Positions 18,905 through 27,956 of a stretch of 64,000 bases of DNA are shown here, piece by piece. The DNA is from Anaerolineae bacterium (lineage in GTDB: Bacteria > Chloroflexota > Anaerolineae > Promineifilales > Promineifilaceae). A program made the position numbers and the translations under genes. Positions within the stretch are counted from its first letter, which is position 1; every line of letters begins with the position of its first letter. The notes under the pieces are model-generated. The model searched no databases. It saw only the letters and a list, made by a program, of their open reading frames with translations, and was not told the origin of the DNA. The stretch covers positions 35,578 to 99,577 of the forward strand of contig JAHDWK010000026.1 in NCBI GenBank assembly GCA_023382655.1. The letters run 5' to 3'.

Positions 18905-18952
18905 GTAGAGACGTTGCATTGCCTGTAGAGACGTTGCATTGCCACGTCTCTG
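18905..18952. repeat. Duplicated 18-mer with inverted copy
   Basis: GTAGAGACGTTGCATTGC occurs twice (18905 and 18925) and its start is then inverted (CGTCTCTGC, 18944-18952), so a hairpin can form. It is one of several dispersed intergenic palindromic elements in this genome. Confidence 0.75.
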
Positions 18953-19052
18953 CAAGCGATGTGGTGACACCCCTCACCTGCGAAACGTGCCAATCCTCCT
19001 ACCGCTGCCCGCCCGTTTTCGCCTATGCTGGTGATGTTTGTTGTTTTCGTTT

Positions 19053-19099
19053 GTAGTAGGCGATTTATCGCCGTCAAAAGGCGATAAATCGCCTACTAC
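19053..19099. repeat. 20-bp inverted repeat GTAGTAGGCGATTTATCGCC
   Basis: A perfect 20-bp inverted repeat with a 7-bp loop (arms 19053-19072 and 19080-19099). Each arm is itself partly palindromic (GGCGAT-TT-ATCGCC). A near-identical element is at 36482-36536, so this is a dispersed family. There is no U-run, so it is not a classical terminator. Confidence 0.9.
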
Positions 19100-19120
19100 G
19101 AACAAGAGAAGAGAGGTGGT

Positions 19121-21325
19121 ATGAAGGAAATTTTGGTTTTACACTGGCAGGCGGAGGAGCGGGCCGAGACGGGTTCATTTTTAGGGGAGTCCTTTACTTT
19201 GCAGCATAAAAGTTGTGCGGGAGATATGGCGCGGGCGCAGGCGTTGGTGGCCGAATATGACGGCCGTGCCGCGGCCATTGCTCTGGAAAATATGCCCCTG
19301 ACACTGGAATTGGGGCCGGCGCGGCGGGAACATGCCTGGGGGCAGCAGGTCGTCACGGCCGTGCAAAGCACACCGGTGGTGGACGGCCGTATCATTCGCG
19401 CCGGGCTGGAACGGTGGGCCGTCATCCTGGCCGACCACGCCCAACCGGGCATCTTTAGTCGCAAACATGTGTTGATGACGCCCGGTTTGAACCACAATGG
19501 GCTGGCGCAGGCATTGGAAAAACGGGGCTGCGATTTACGCTATGCCGACCCATTTGTTTATTTCCATTTGCCCGGCGCTCCCGGAATTGGTGGCCGCCGC
19601 AGCCGCAACCAGGCCGCGCCGGTGGAATTAGATCGGCTTAAGGAGATGGAGTACGGCCGTCTCTATCCCCCGGTCAATGGCGCAGCCCCGGAAAATAGCC
19701 CTGCTCCCTTCGCCTGGGCGGATGTGATTGCCGGGGACATTGCTGTCATTCGTCATTTTGCCCCGGCGCAGCTCAAGCACAAAACGGTGGCCGTGGAATG
19801 GGCCAGTGCCGAAGACCTGGCCGATTTGCAGATGCGGGGTGTGTCATTGGTGGTGGAATTGATGCCGGGGCTGGTGGGAGAGTACGGCCGTATTCCTGCC
19901 TCAGCTGCCACCCTGGAAGCCATCCTCACTACTCTCCAACCAGACCCCGAAGCCGCCCTCAATGAAGACGCTTTCCTTGACCTGATGGCTGACATTGAAT
20001 GGACGCCGGCCATTCACACTTTACAGCCGGAGGAGACGGGCATTAATCGCTTTGCCTTTGTCATTCACCCGCTGCATGTGGGTTTTGTCCACAAGCACAA
20101 GTATTTTCGTTGGACGCGCTACCTGCCGGATAGTCTGGTGGAAGCCGTGGCTGCTTACCTGCCACCGCTCTACCTCTCGCGTATTACCGGCGGCCAATCG
20201 CCTGCCACCGGGCAGCGCGTGGAGGGCATTCTCATCAGCCTGGGGGCCACGCCGCGCCAGATGATGCGCCACGATGAGCGTTTTACCTACAAGCAGCTTC
20301 ACCGGGCGGCGCTGATGGCCGAGCGCAAAGGGGCGCGGATTATGGGGTTGGGCGCGTTTACCAGTGTGGTGGGGGATGCGGGTATCACCGTGGCCCATGA
20401 AGCGGACATTGCCATTACCAGTGGCAACAGCCTGACGGTGGCGGCCACATTGGAAGCGGCCAAACAGGCGGTCGTCAAAATGGGAGCCACCGACCTGACG
20501 AAAGGCAAGGTGATGATTATTGGCGCGACCGGTTCGATTGGCGCGGTTTGTTCGCGGTTGCTGGCGCAGGCAATTTATGACGTGGTGCTGGTTTCCATTG
20601 AGCCGGAAAAGCTGATTGATTTGAAGCGCACCATTCAGGCGGAAACGCCGGGGGCGACGGTGACGATTGCTACGCGGCCGGATGAGTTTGTGGGGTCGTG
20701 TGACCTGATTGTGACGGCCACGTCGGCGTTTGGGCAGCGCATTGTGGACATCAGCAAGTGCAAACCGGGGGCGGTGATTTGTGACGTGGCCCGCCCGCCA
20801 GACATCAGCAAGGAGGAGGCGGCGCTACGGCCGGATGTGCTGGTGATTGAGAGCGGCGAGGTGTTGATTCCGGGGGATATTGATTTTGGTTATGACATTG
20901 GCCTGCCGCCGAAGACGGCATATGCCTGTCTGGCGGAGACGGCGCTGCTGGCCATGGACGGCCGTTTCGAGGATTACACACTGGGTCGGAACATCAGCAT
21001 GGAGCGGGTGAAGGAGATTTACCGCCTCTTCAAAAAGCACAACTTCCAGATTGCCGGGCTGCGTTCGTTTGACGAACACGTGACGGAGGAGTTGGCGGCG
21101 CAAAAGCGGGCGCTGGCCGACCAGCTACGCCGCGACCCGGCGGCATTGGTGCGGGTGCAGCAGGAGAGCGGGGAGAAGCTGGCAAAAATGCCGGTGCAGG
21201 CGAAGGGGGTGCGCTCGTCCCGTTCGGGGCGGGGGAAGTGGGCGGTGGTGGCAGGGGCAACGGCCGTACTTGGTTTGTTGGCGAGTTGGCGACTATTGCG
21301 GAACCTGTCCTTCCGAACGAAGTAG
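19121..21325 (+). CDS. Acyl-ACP-reductase-like NAD(P)-binding protein with N-terminal extension and C-terminal membrane helix
   Basis: 734 residues. The middle and C-terminal parts resemble the long-chain acyl-ACP reductase/shikimate-dehydrogenase-like family: GARIMGLGAFTSVVGDAG, ITSGNSLTVAATLEA, the Rossmann motif MIIGATGSIGAVCSRLL, then GRNISMERVKEIYRL. In cyanobacteria that family reduces acyl-ACP to fatty aldehyde. The first 190 or so residues are an extra domain I do not recognise, and the protein is about twice the length of the cyanobacterial enzyme (around 340). A single membrane helix at about 705-725 (WAVVAGATAVLGLLASW) anchors it at the C-terminus. ATG 19121 has a GAGAGGTGG ribosome site. 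Substrate is uncertain; no aldehyde-deformylating oxygenase is next to it. Confidence 0.6.
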   Translation: MKEILVLHWQAEERAETGSFLGESFTLQHKSCAGDMARAQALVAEYDGRAAAIALENMPLTLELGPARREHAWGQQVVTAVQSTPVVDGRIIRAGLERWAVILADHAQPGIFSRKHVLMTPGLNHNGLAQALEKRGCDLRYADPFVYFHLPGAPGIGGRRSRNQAAPVELDRLKEMEYGRLYPPVNGAAPENSPAPFAWADVIAGDIAVIRHFAPAQLKHKTVAVEWASAEDLADLQMRGVSLVVELMPGLVGEYGRIPASAATLEAILTTLQPDPEAALNEDAFLDLMADIEWTPAIHTLQPEETGINRFAFVIHPLHVGFVHKHKYFRWTRYLPDSLVEAVAAYLPPLYLSRITGGQSPATGQRVEGILISLGATPRQMMRHDERFTYKQLHRAALMAERKGARIMGLGAFTSVVGDAGITVAHEADIAITSGNSLTVAATLEAAKQAVVKMGATDLTKGKVMIIGATGSIGAVCSRLLAQAIYDVVLVSIEPEKLIDLKRTIQAETPGATVTIATRPDEFVGSCDLIVTATSAFGQRIVDISKCKPGAVICDVARPPDISKEEAALRPDVLVIESGEVLIPGDIDFGYDIGLPPKTAYACLAETALLAMDGRFEDYTLGRNISMERVKEIYRLFKKHNFQIAGLRSFDEHVTEELAAQKRALADQLRRDPAALVRVQQESGEKLAKMPVQAKGVRSSRSGRGKWAVVAGATAVLGLLASWRLLRNLSFRTK

Positions 21326-21351
21326 CGGCGCGGGCTGAAGACCGACCGCAG

Positions 21352-22452
21352 CTAGAGAGCAGGCAGGTTGTCCGGCAGCTTATGTGATGGTTGCCGGGTA
21401 TTATTCTCCGGCGTATCCGCCCCCACCAGATGAACGACACGTTGCGGAAACGGTATCTCAATGCCTTCACGGTTCAAGGCCAGGTAGAGAGCGGTGTTCA
21501 TCTTGTCAATGACGCGGCGGGTTTCCACATAATGCTCGATCCAACAGCGCACCCGGAAGGCGAGGGAAAAGTCTTCAAATGCTAAAAATAAGGCTTCAAC
21601 TGGTTCATCTTGCATCACCCACTCTTCAGCCTGGATAGCTTCAATCATCACCTGGCGAGCTTTTTCCACGTCAGAACCATAGGCAATACCTACCTGGGTT
21701 TCGACGCGGTATTTGGTGCTGGGGTTGGAATAATTGACGACAAGACCTTTGCCGATGATGGAGTTAGGCACAGTGACCATGCGGTTGTCGCGGGTGCGAA
21801 TGCGTGTACTGCGCAGGCCAATTTCTATCACGTCACCCCACGTGCCAATTTCACGAATCTCGACACGATCACCCACTTTGAAGGGTTGGTCTGCCATAAT
21901 GGTGAAGCCGGAAATCATGTCACCAAGTGTTTCTTGAGCCGCGAGGGCGAGGGCCAGCGAGCCGATGCCCAACGTGGCAACCAGACCGCTGACTTCGATG
22001 CCGTAGCGGCCCAACACCATAATGATGAACACGGCCGTTATCACCACCAGCACAATCCGGTGAAATAAGGCCAGGAAGCGATCATCCCAGTCCGTTGCCG
22101 TCCGATGGGCAACTTCTATGGCATACCAGTTAATCAGGGTGCTAATGAATCGGTATAAAGCCAGATAGACAAAGAGGGCATAGAGAACAAAAACGACACG
22201 ATCAAGCGTGTCGGCCCATGCTGCCGGTACAGCATTAATTTGTTTCAGCGCCAACTGTATCCCCCATACGATAATGATAAATCGTAAAGGCGACCGGATC
22301 GCATCAATGATGGCTGCGTCTAGCGGCGTTTTTGCCTTACGGACCCGCCGCTGGCGCAGCCAGCCCAACAGGTACCAGACCAGCCAACTGGCGAGCCAGG
22401 CCACTAAAACAATCGCTATGCCGATCAATATTTCCTGGACAATCAGATTCAT
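21352..22452 (-). CDS. Small-conductance mechanosensitive channel, MscS family
   Basis: About 366 residues. Four N-terminal membrane helices are followed by the pore helix and beta domain typical of MscS: LGIGSLALALAAQETLGDMI and then GFTIMADQPFKVGDRVEIRE, TWGDVIEIGLRSTRIRTRDN, VTVPNSIIGKGLVVNYS, and a C-terminal alpha/beta domain. It opens on membrane tension to release solutes during osmotic downshift. ATG 22452 has a GGAGAA ribosome site 10 bases upstream; the open frame further upstream is not supported. It is followed convergently by nothing but the end of the 19121-21325 gene. Confidence 0.92.
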   Translation of the reverse strand: MNLIVQEILIGIAIVLVAWLASWLVWYLLGWLRQRRVRKAKTPLDAAIIDAIRSPLRFIIIVWGIQLALKQINAVPAAWADTLDRVVFVLYALFVYLALYRFISTLINWYAIEVAHRTATDWDDRFLALFHRIVLVVITAVFIIMVLGRYGIEVSGLVATLGIGSLALALAAQETLGDMISGFTIMADQPFKVGDRVEIREIGTWGDVIEIGLRSTRIRTRDNRMVTVPNSIIGKGLVVNYSNPSTKYRVETQVGIAYGSDVEKARQVMIEAIQAEEWVMQDEPVEALFLAFEDFSLAFRVRCWIEHYVETRRVIDKMNTALYLALNREGIEIPFPQRVVHLVGADTPENNTRQPSHKLPDNLPAL

Positions 22453-22537
22453 AGGGCTTATGTTCTCCTTCCAAAAATGGTGGCTGCTTGCTGGTTGCCA
22501 GTGGCAAGGGGCGACCATCAGGCGCCAATTACCTTCA

Positions 22538-24550
22538 CTACTTCAGGTATGTATCAAACCAGCGCCGGATGTGTTGCAGGCGGGCGACGCGGCGGTCGGT
22601 ACGGCCGTCACGCGATAACCCGTGTGGTTCATCCGGGAAGAGCACCAGTTCGGTGTCTACCCCTTTTTGGCGCAGGGCCACAAAGATTTGCTCGCCTTGT
22701 TCCTGGTCGGCGCGTAAATCTTGTTCGCTGTGGATGACCAGGGTGGGGGTTTGGGCATTGCCGATGTATTTCATGGGGGATTGGTCCCAATACTTGTCCA
22801 GGTTGGCGTAAGGGGGTTTGTTTTCGCCGATGGTTTGCTGGAACTGCCAGTTGCCGTCGCTGCTGCCCCACATGCTGATCAGGTTGCTGACGCAGCGTTG
22901 GGTGACGGCGGCCTGGAACAGGTCTGGTTCGCGGCCGATGAGCAGGTTGGTCATGTAACCACCATAGCTGCCGCCGGTAACGCCCATGCGCTGCGGGTTG
23001 ATGGTCGGCCGTTGCCGCACAAACGCCACCCAATCCAACACATCTGTCAAATCCACGCTGCCCCAATTGTTCCAGATGGCGCCGGAGTGGGCTTCGCCAT
23101 AGCCTTGCCCGCCGCGTGGATTGCTCCAATAGACCACGTAGCCTTGGGCGGCCAGGTAGTAGAATTCGTGCATGAAGCCCCGGTCATACTGCGTTTGTGG
23201 CCCGCCATGAATTTCCAGGATGGAGGGGTATTGTTGCCTGGGGTCAAAATCGGGCGGGGTGAGTATCCAGCCGTGCAGGGGGTAGCCGTCGCGGGCTTTG
23301 AACCAGACTTCTTCAAGCTGGCCCAGGCTTTTGCGCTTGAGCCAGCCGTTGAAGCGGGTGAGCTGCTTTTCTTTGCCGTTGGTGAGGTCGCGGACAAAAA
23401 GGTGAGCGGGGTGCTGCTGTGTGGCCTGGGTGTAGGCCAGTTTTTGGTGGGCGGTGTCGAAGGTGAATAAGCCAACCAGTCCGCTGGCGGCGATAACCCG
23501 TTCGACGACCGGCTCACTATCGAGCGTTACCGACATCAGGCAGATGTCGGCTTTGTGTTCGGCCTGGAAATAGAGTTTCTGGGAATCGGGCGACCAGGTG
23601 GGCGGATTCATTTGCCCGCCGCCAGTATCGCTGCCACTGCCGCCGATGGCGTTCAGGTCGGCGGCGGCGGTGAGGTTGCGGGGCGGGGTGCTGCCGTCTA
23701 CGGCCGTCACCCACACATTCGTATTGCGCCACCATTCGCCCGGTTTGTCGGAACCGAGGTAGGCCAGCCAACGGCCGTCGGGCGACCACGACAGCGCAAA
23801 TTTATAACCGGCTGGTGTTTCCAGTTGGCGAGATTCGCCGCCGCTGGCGGGGATGATGAACAGGTCGTCCATTTCTGGCGTCAGATCGGGGTTTGGGTGG
23901 ATGTTGCTGGCGTAGGCGACCCATTGGCCGTCGGGTGACCAGGTGTATTCGTCTTCGTGGTTACGGCCGTTGGTGAGTTGTTTGGTTTTGCCGGTGCGGG
24001 CGTTGACCAGCCAGAGGTGCCATTTTTCGGCGGGCAGGTAGCCACGGCCGTCGCCTTTGTAGCGGGTGGTGGTGATGTGCCGGGCGACGATGCCTAGCTT
24101 TTTCTTTTGCTCATCTTTTTCGCGCTCAATCGCTTCCTGGTCTTTGCGGCGGATGGCACAGAGGAACTGTTTGCCGTCGGGCGACCATTCCAGGCTGGCG
24201 ATGGACATGTCTTTGAGGCTGGTGAGGGCGCGGGCTTCGCCGCCGTCCAGAGGGAGCAGGTAGAGTTGGGCCTGTTTTTCGTCGGCGCGGTTGGAGAGGA
24301 AGGCGATGGCACGGCCGTCGGGCGACCAGCGCGGTGAACTGTCTGACCAGTCGCCGTAGGTGAACTGGCGCAGTTTGCCGGTTTGGGTATCGGCCAGCCA
24401 CAGGTTGCTGTGTTTCTTTTCCGTTTTGCGGTCTACATGTTGGATGGTGCAGATGGTGGTACGGCCGTTGGGCGATATGCGGGCGTCGGTAATCAGTTCA
24501 AACTGGTAGAGGTCTTCAGCGGTAATCAAGTTTGGCGCGGGCAAGATCAA
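22538..24550 (-). CDS. S9 family prolyl-oligopeptidase/acylaminoacyl-peptidase
   Basis: 670 residues. The N-terminal half is a WD40-like beta-propeller with repeated SPDGR(W/A) motifs (TolB/PD40 type). The C-terminal half is an alpha/beta hydrolase with the nucleophile serine in TGGSYGGYMTN, aspartate in LVIHSEQDLRAD and histidine in DEPHGLSRDGR. This is the organisation of cytoplasmic acylaminoacyl peptidases that trim short N-acylated peptides. No signal peptide is seen. The start is unclear: TTG 24550 lies just after AAGGAG; TTG 24544 has better spacing. No ATG occurs nearby. Confidence 0.92.
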   Translation of the reverse strand: MILPAPNLITAEDLYQFELITDARISPNGRTTICTIQHVDRKTEKKHSNLWLADTQTGKLRQFTYGDWSDSSPRWSPDGRAIAFLSNRADEKQAQLYLLPLDGGEARALTSLKDMSIASLEWSPDGKQFLCAIRRKDQEAIEREKDEQKKKLGIVARHITTTRYKGDGRGYLPAEKWHLWLVNARTGKTKQLTNGRNHEDEYTWSPDGQWVAYASNIHPNPDLTPEMDDLFIIPASGGESRQLETPAGYKFALSWSPDGRWLAYLGSDKPGEWWRNTNVWVTAVDGSTPPRNLTAAADLNAIGGSGSDTGGGQMNPPTWSPDSQKLYFQAEHKADICLMSVTLDSEPVVERVIAASGLVGLFTFDTAHQKLAYTQATQQHPAHLFVRDLTNGKEKQLTRFNGWLKRKSLGQLEEVWFKARDGYPLHGWILTPPDFDPRQQYPSILEIHGGPQTQYDRGFMHEFYYLAAQGYVVYWSNPRGGQGYGEAHSGAIWNNWGSVDLTDVLDWVAFVRQRPTINPQRMGVTGGSYGGYMTNLLIGREPDLFQAAVTQRCVSNLISMWGSSDGNWQFQQTIGENKPPYANLDKYWDQSPMKYIGNAQTPTLVIHSEQDLRADQEQGEQIFVALRQKGVDTELVLFPDEPHGLSRDGRTDRRVARLQHIRRWFDTYLK

Positions 24551-24651
24551 TCTCCTTCAGTGGTTTGTGGGGATTATAACAGGGGAATGGGGAATGGTTA
24601 ATGGGCAATGGGTGGGAGGAGGAAAGAGGGGGAAGGGTACGGCCGTTCCTT

Positions 24652-24780
24652 CACCAACGTTGTGTTCAGCAGCGGGCAAGCAAAACCCAACTTCTCCACG
24701 GGCGCGCTACCTTCAACCACCACCAACTCAAGTCGTGGATCAACCTGGTGCTTGCCCGTCCGCTGCAATAATTGTTAGAC
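24652..24780 (-). mobile_element. attC-like site A (129 bp) after the VCBS-like lipoprotein gene
   Basis: Minus strand: opens with GTCTAAC (24780-24774), then arms GCAGCGGACGGGCAAGCA and TGCTTGCCCGCTGC pair across a central loop, and ends in GTTGGTG (24658-24652), a weaker match to GTTRRRY. Size is like the long VCR-type attC. Confidence 0.65.
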
Positions 24781-24784
24781 AAAC

Positions 24785-25690
24785 TCACGGATACTCTGTA
24801 TAAGCGTGACGATAATAACCATTCTCATCAAGCTCATATACCCTTTTGAAATTTCTTATAGAGTCTGAGTCAAATCTTGATGTCCTTGCCATGACGATTA
24901 TTTCATACAAATTGTCATCGTTGAGATCCGTGAGCTCAAAATCAGCAGGACAGCTGTTGGCTGGTAGTAATCTTTCATCCGGGTTAAAAAGGTCAATAAA
25001 TTGCTCTCCATTCCAGGTAAGAATAACCAATAACAATTCGCAAGAGGACCCAATCCAATGTCCGCTGATAAACAAGTCTACCAGTCCATCGCCATTCATA
25101 TCTTCAACCTTCACTATTTCAAGGTCAAAATGATAAACAAAACCATATATCAAACCTAGATGATAAACACCAGAAACACAATTGAAAATCCAAAACCCGC
25201 GGCTGGTGACAAGAACCAAATCGTCAAAACCAGAATCATTTAGGTCAACCCAGATTGCTTTGGGCGACAAGCTAAAGGTTTCTTGATCACATGATTCAAG
25301 GACATTCGTAACATTATTTATATTTCCACCCTCGTTGATGTAATCAAGAATTTGATTGGCTAATTCCCCTTCAGCAGCTTCATTGAAAGGTAAAAACCAG
25401 CTGTCTTGTAGTACCACTTTAACTTCTTCACTGACTTGGAATGGATTATGATTTATCGATTTTGGACAACCCCCTATTTGCGAGGAAGTAACTGGTGTTG
25501 ATGTTGGATGAATCGTTCTGGAAAAGGTTGGGGTTTCAGAAGAAATGATATTTTCGGTAGTCGTTGCAACTGAAACCGTCCGCGCTGTTGGCACTGGTAT
25601 AGATTCGTTTGTTGGTGCGGGTACAGTTGTCTGTGTACCACAGCTTATCAGCAACAAACCAACGAAAAATACAAGAACCAACCTTATCAT
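24785..25690 (-). CDS. Cassette-borne lipoprotein with calcium-loop (FG-GAP/VCBS-like) repeats
   Basis: About 301 residues. The signal peptide ends in LLLISC (lipobox), followed by a Thr/Pro/Ser linker and a soluble domain with three DxNxDGxxD-like loops: VDLNDSGFDDLVLV, VEDMNGDGLVDLFI and LTDLNDDNLYEIIV. These are characteristic of FG-GAP/VCBS beta-propeller repeats that bind calcium; only part of a propeller is present. G+C is clearly lower than in neighbouring genes, in line with acquisition. ATG 25690 has AAGGA upstream and lies 24 bp inside the cassette start GTTAGAC (25720-25714). The stop is five bases before the attC core. Function unknown. Confidence 0.7.
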   Translation of the reverse strand: MIRLVLVFFVGLLLISCGTQTTVPAPTNESIPVPTARTVSVATTTENIISSETPTFSRTIHPTSTPVTSSQIGGCPKSINHNPFQVSEEVKVVLQDSWFLPFNEAAEGELANQILDYINEGGNINNVTNVLESCDQETFSLSPKAIWVDLNDSGFDDLVLVTSRGFWIFNCVSGVYHLGLIYGFVYHFDLEIVKVEDMNGDGLVDLFISGHWIGSSCELLLVILTWNGEQFIDLFNPDERLLPANSCPADFELTDLNDDNLYEIIVMARTSRFDSDSIRNFKRVYELDENGYYRHAYTEYP

Positions 25691-25720
25691 TGTTAAAGGA
25701 AATCCTTTTGGTGGTCTAAC

Positions 25721-25890
25721 TATGTAGTATGCTGACTCATTACACAACGAATCGTCATCATCCATCTACTTTTTGGTCCTTCAATAGCAGCAAGTTTACC
25801 GCAGCCTGCTTCTGGTTTGCCAGTGTTGTGTAGAGGTCACGGCCGTCAACCCAAGCACCTGTTGGTTTACGGCCGTGAGGGGTGGGTAGG
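25721..25890 (-). repeat. Accessory repeat unit, copy 1
   Basis: First of four related segments of about 110-175 bp (others at 27597-27770, 28450-28560 and 29590-29750). Shared words on the plus strand: CATTACACAACGAATCGTCAT, then TTCAATAGCNGCAAGTTTACCGCA, a TGCCAGTGT stretch, then CACGGCCGTCAA and CCAAGCACCTGTT, then GGGTGGG. The minus strand reads as a decayed coding frame (AVNLLLLKD in this copy, AVNLRLLKG in others). Confidence 0.7.
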
Positions 25891-25906
25891 GGTACGGCCG
25901 TTCCTT

Positions 25907-26036
25907 CACCAACTGCTCGCGTTACCCGCTGGTGAGTGGGACGAGACAATGCCATTTTACCGGAACCAACTTCAAGCCACGCAAACTGCTTGAAAACGCG
26001 GCGAGTCCCACCAGTCGGGTACACGCTGTGTTAGCC
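25907..26036 (-). mobile_element. attC-like site B (130 bp) after the NmrA cassette
   Basis: Minus strand: opens with GGCTAAC (26036-26030); arms GTGTACCCGACTGGTGGGAC and GTCCCACTCACCAGCGGGTA pair imperfectly; ends GTTGGTG (25913-25907) as in site A. Its opening core is the exact complement of GTTAGCC at 27160-27154, the start of the same cassette. Confidence 0.7.
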
Positions 26037-26047
26037 TGCCGCCCATT

Positions 26048-26200
26048 TTAGAGCAGACCAATTCCAAACGATATAAGCGCACCTACAAAGAGAATTATTG
26101 AATTATTAGAAACACCACGGAAATAACTGCACTTCGATTCTCTGTGATATTTGGCGGTTAGCAGATCTATAAGATCAAGTTTGTAGGGACTGTCGCTCAC
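26048..26200 (-). CDS. Small hypothetical membrane protein in the NmrA cassette
   Basis: A 50-residue frame starting with GTG 26200 and ending with TAA 26048, twelve bases before the attC core. The first 34 residues are polar, followed by one hydrophobic helix (IILFVGALISFGIGLL). Small membrane proteins of this kind are common in integron cassettes. The start has no strong ribosome site and no family is recognised, so this is a candidate only. Confidence 0.4.
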   Translation of the reverse strand: MSDSPYKLDLIDLLTAKYHRESKCSYFRGVSNNSIILFVGALISFGIGLL

Positions 26201-26226
26201 GTGATACCCATCTAGTTACTAGCTTA

Positions 26227-27090
26227 TCAACCCTTTTGCTTTGCAAGCCAGGTGCGGACAGTCTGCGCTTCGGGCAAGATTGCCAAGGTGGCATCCGTGG
26301 TGAGCCAGTCGTAGTTTGCTGTGCGCAGATATTTCCACATGATTATCAAGTCATCGCCTGTGAATAAGCGGAACATAAACTCAGGCATGGGAAAATGGGG
26401 TGCCTTCCTTCCTAGAACTTCCTGGTATAACTCTCGTACCTCATTAACCGTCTGCAAGTCAGAGGCGAGCTTTATGTCCTGTCCAATATACTTTTGGGGA
26501 TCATTAAACACTTTGGCTGCAATTGCGCCAAGGTCGTCTATTGCGAGCCACGTTACTTTTTTATCGGCGCCCATGAGTTTAGGCATATGATGAAATGTCG
26601 ATGCCATTGGATAGAAGCCGGGATCGCTAATAAGTTCCATAAAAGCCGTCGGACGCAATACCGTCAAGGGCAACCCAAGTGACTGCATATACTCTTTAAT
26701 TTCCAGTTTTGAATCCCAAGAGGGGATGCCAGTTTTCTCGCCAAAGCCTGCCGAACCTTGAACAATATGCGCAATACCAGTGGCTCTGGCGGCATCCGCC
26801 ACATTTTTTCCTTGTCGTACTTCAGCCGCAAATGAGGATGTATAGGGATTCTGCACCGAATAAACACCGGACGCACCCTGAAAGACTGTTTTGAGCCTAT
26901 TCAGATCGTTCATATCTCCAGTCACCAATTCAGCGCCGAATGCGGCAATCCGTTTTGCCTTCTTGGATTGAGGGCTCCGAGTCAGACCCTTGACTTGGGC
27001 TCCCCCTTGGATTAGGTGGTGAACAATTGCGGAACCTTGGCGTCCGGTCGCTCCAGTCACTACGAAGGTCTTTCCTTTCAAGTTGTCCAT
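26227..27090 (-). CDS. NmrA-family NAD(P)-binding protein
   Basis: 287 residues with a Rossmann fold: the N-terminal FVVTGATGRQGSAIVHHL motif binds NAD(P), and the order (VKGLTRSPQSKKAK, GDMNDLNRL, GVYSVQNPY) is that of NmrA/HSCARG-like atypical short-chain dehydrogenases. These often sense redox state (NADP/NADPH) or reduce quinones; the catalytic Tyr-x-x-x-Lys is not obvious. ATG 27090 has a strong GAGGAG ribosome site. The gene sits in a cassette running from GTTAGCC (27160) to attC site B. Confidence 0.85.
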   Translation of the reverse strand: MDNLKGKTFVVTGATGRQGSAIVHHLIQGGAQVKGLTRSPQSKKAKRIAAFGAELVTGDMNDLNRLKTVFQGASGVYSVQNPYTSSFAAEVRQGKNVADAARATGIAHIVQGSAGFGEKTGIPSWDSKLEIKEYMQSLGLPLTVLRPTAFMELISDPGFYPMASTFHHMPKLMGADKKVTWLAIDDLGAIAAKVFNDPQKYIGQDIKLASDLQTVNEVRELYQEVLGRKAPHFPMPEFMFRLFTGDDLIIMWKYLRTANYDWLTTDATLAILPEAQTVRTWLAKQKG

Positions 27091-27153
27091 TATCAATCTC
27101 CTCGTATACCGATTAAACACCTAAAGTAGAGCTGTGACTAGATGTTCTGGACA

Positions 27154-27213
27154 GGCTAACGCCTGAATTAAGCCGAGCCGCGAAGCGGCTTCAGCTTGAA
27201 TGAATTGTTAGGT
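27154..27213 (-). mobile_element. attC site C (60 bp, classical 59-base element)
   Basis: Minus strand: ACCTAAC (27213-27207), then AATTCATTCAAGC, a central hairpin GAAGCCGC-TTC-GCGGCTC, then GCTTAATTCAGGC and GTTAGCC (27160-27154). Both core boxes, the L boxes TTCAAGC/GCTTAAT and the short stem match the canonical attC layout and size. This is the clearest attC in the window. The DUF1232 stop codon lies inside the opening core. Confidence 0.88.
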
Positions 27214-27585
27214 GCGCAATGCCCGCCACATCCAAAGGCCCAGCGCACCAATTGTGATAACCCAGATTGCCACAGTGGCCACTGCCATGGCAGGGCTGGT
27301 TGGCTTGCCCGCCATCTCACTGGCCTTAGCCCGAGAGCTGGTCAGAACATCGGCTGGGGTGAGGCGAATGACGAGCAGCACTCCCAGCGGGACGATCACC
27401 AGATCGTCTAAGTAGCCCAGCACCGGGATGAAATCGGGGATCAGGTCGATGGGGCTAAGTGCATACGCCGCTACACCAAGCCCTAGCAGGCGGGTGAACC
27501 AAGGCGTGCGTGGATCACGAGCAGCAAAGTAGACGACGAGAGTCTGTTGCTTTAACTCTCTAGCCCATTTGCGAAGACGTGACAT
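27208..27585 (-). CDS. DUF1232 (YkvA-type) membrane protein in an integron cassette
   Basis: 125 residues. The central motif ALSPIDLIPDFIPVLGYLDDL is the DUF1232/YkvA signature, followed by a helix with LGVLLVIRLTP and a C-terminal membrane helix (VATVAIWVITIGALGLWMW). DUF1232 proteins are small membrane proteins of unknown role. ATG 27585 lies five bases after the cassette start core GTTAGGT (27596-27590), and its TAA stop is part of the attC opening core ACCTAAC, a compact layout typical of gene cassettes. The next cassette toward lower coordinates carries the NmrA gene. Confidence 0.85.
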   Translation of the reverse strand: MSRLRKWARELKQQTLVVYFAARDPRTPWFTRLLGLGVAAYALSPIDLIPDFIPVLGYLDDLVIVPLGVLLVIRLTPADVLTSSRAKASEMAGKPTSPAMAVATVAIWVITIGALGLWMWRALRT

Positions 27586-27596
27586 GCGCACCTAAC

Positions 27597-27770
27597 TATG
27601 TAGTATGCTGACTCATTACACAACGAATCGTCATAATCTACCCACTAATAACCATTCAGTGGCAGCAAATTTTACCGCAGTTTGCCTGTTGTTTGCCAAT
27701 GTGGTGAAGGGGGCACGGCCGTCAACCCAAGCACCTGTTTGTTTACGGCCGTGAGAGGGTGGGTGGGGGT
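27597..27770 (-). repeat. Accessory repeat unit, copy 2
   Basis: Second copy of the unit, ending at the cassette core GTTAGGT exactly as copy 1 ends at GTTAGAC (both share CATACTACATA before the core). It has no palindromic partner for its core, so it may be an attI-like or worn site rather than a normal attC. Confidence 0.7.
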
Positions 27771-27953
27771 ACGCTTCATCAAGCGAAAAATGAAGAGTGC
27801 AAAAATCGCATACCGGCCACTATTTGTTTGATCCGCTGCTCGGTGAGGGAGCTAATATATTCCCCCAGTTGTGATTTAGGAACTTGGAAACAACGACGAC
27901 GCTTTGCCGGCGCAGATTGGCTTCACTGGCCTCAAGCAAGACATTACCGGGTT
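27771..27953 (-). pseudogene. Truncated duplicate of the MazF-like toxin gene (3' end only)
   Basis: This stretch is closely similar to 29750-29935, the 3' half of the intact MazF-like gene. It shares GAAAAATGAAGAGTGCAA, CCGGCCACTATTTGTTTGAT, CCCCCAGTTGTGATTTAGG and CCTCAAGCAAGACATTACC. It lacks the 5' half, and its middle has diverged by indels, so it cannot encode a whole protein. The downstream repeat unit was copied with it. Confidence 0.8.
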
Positions 27954-27956
27954 CTG

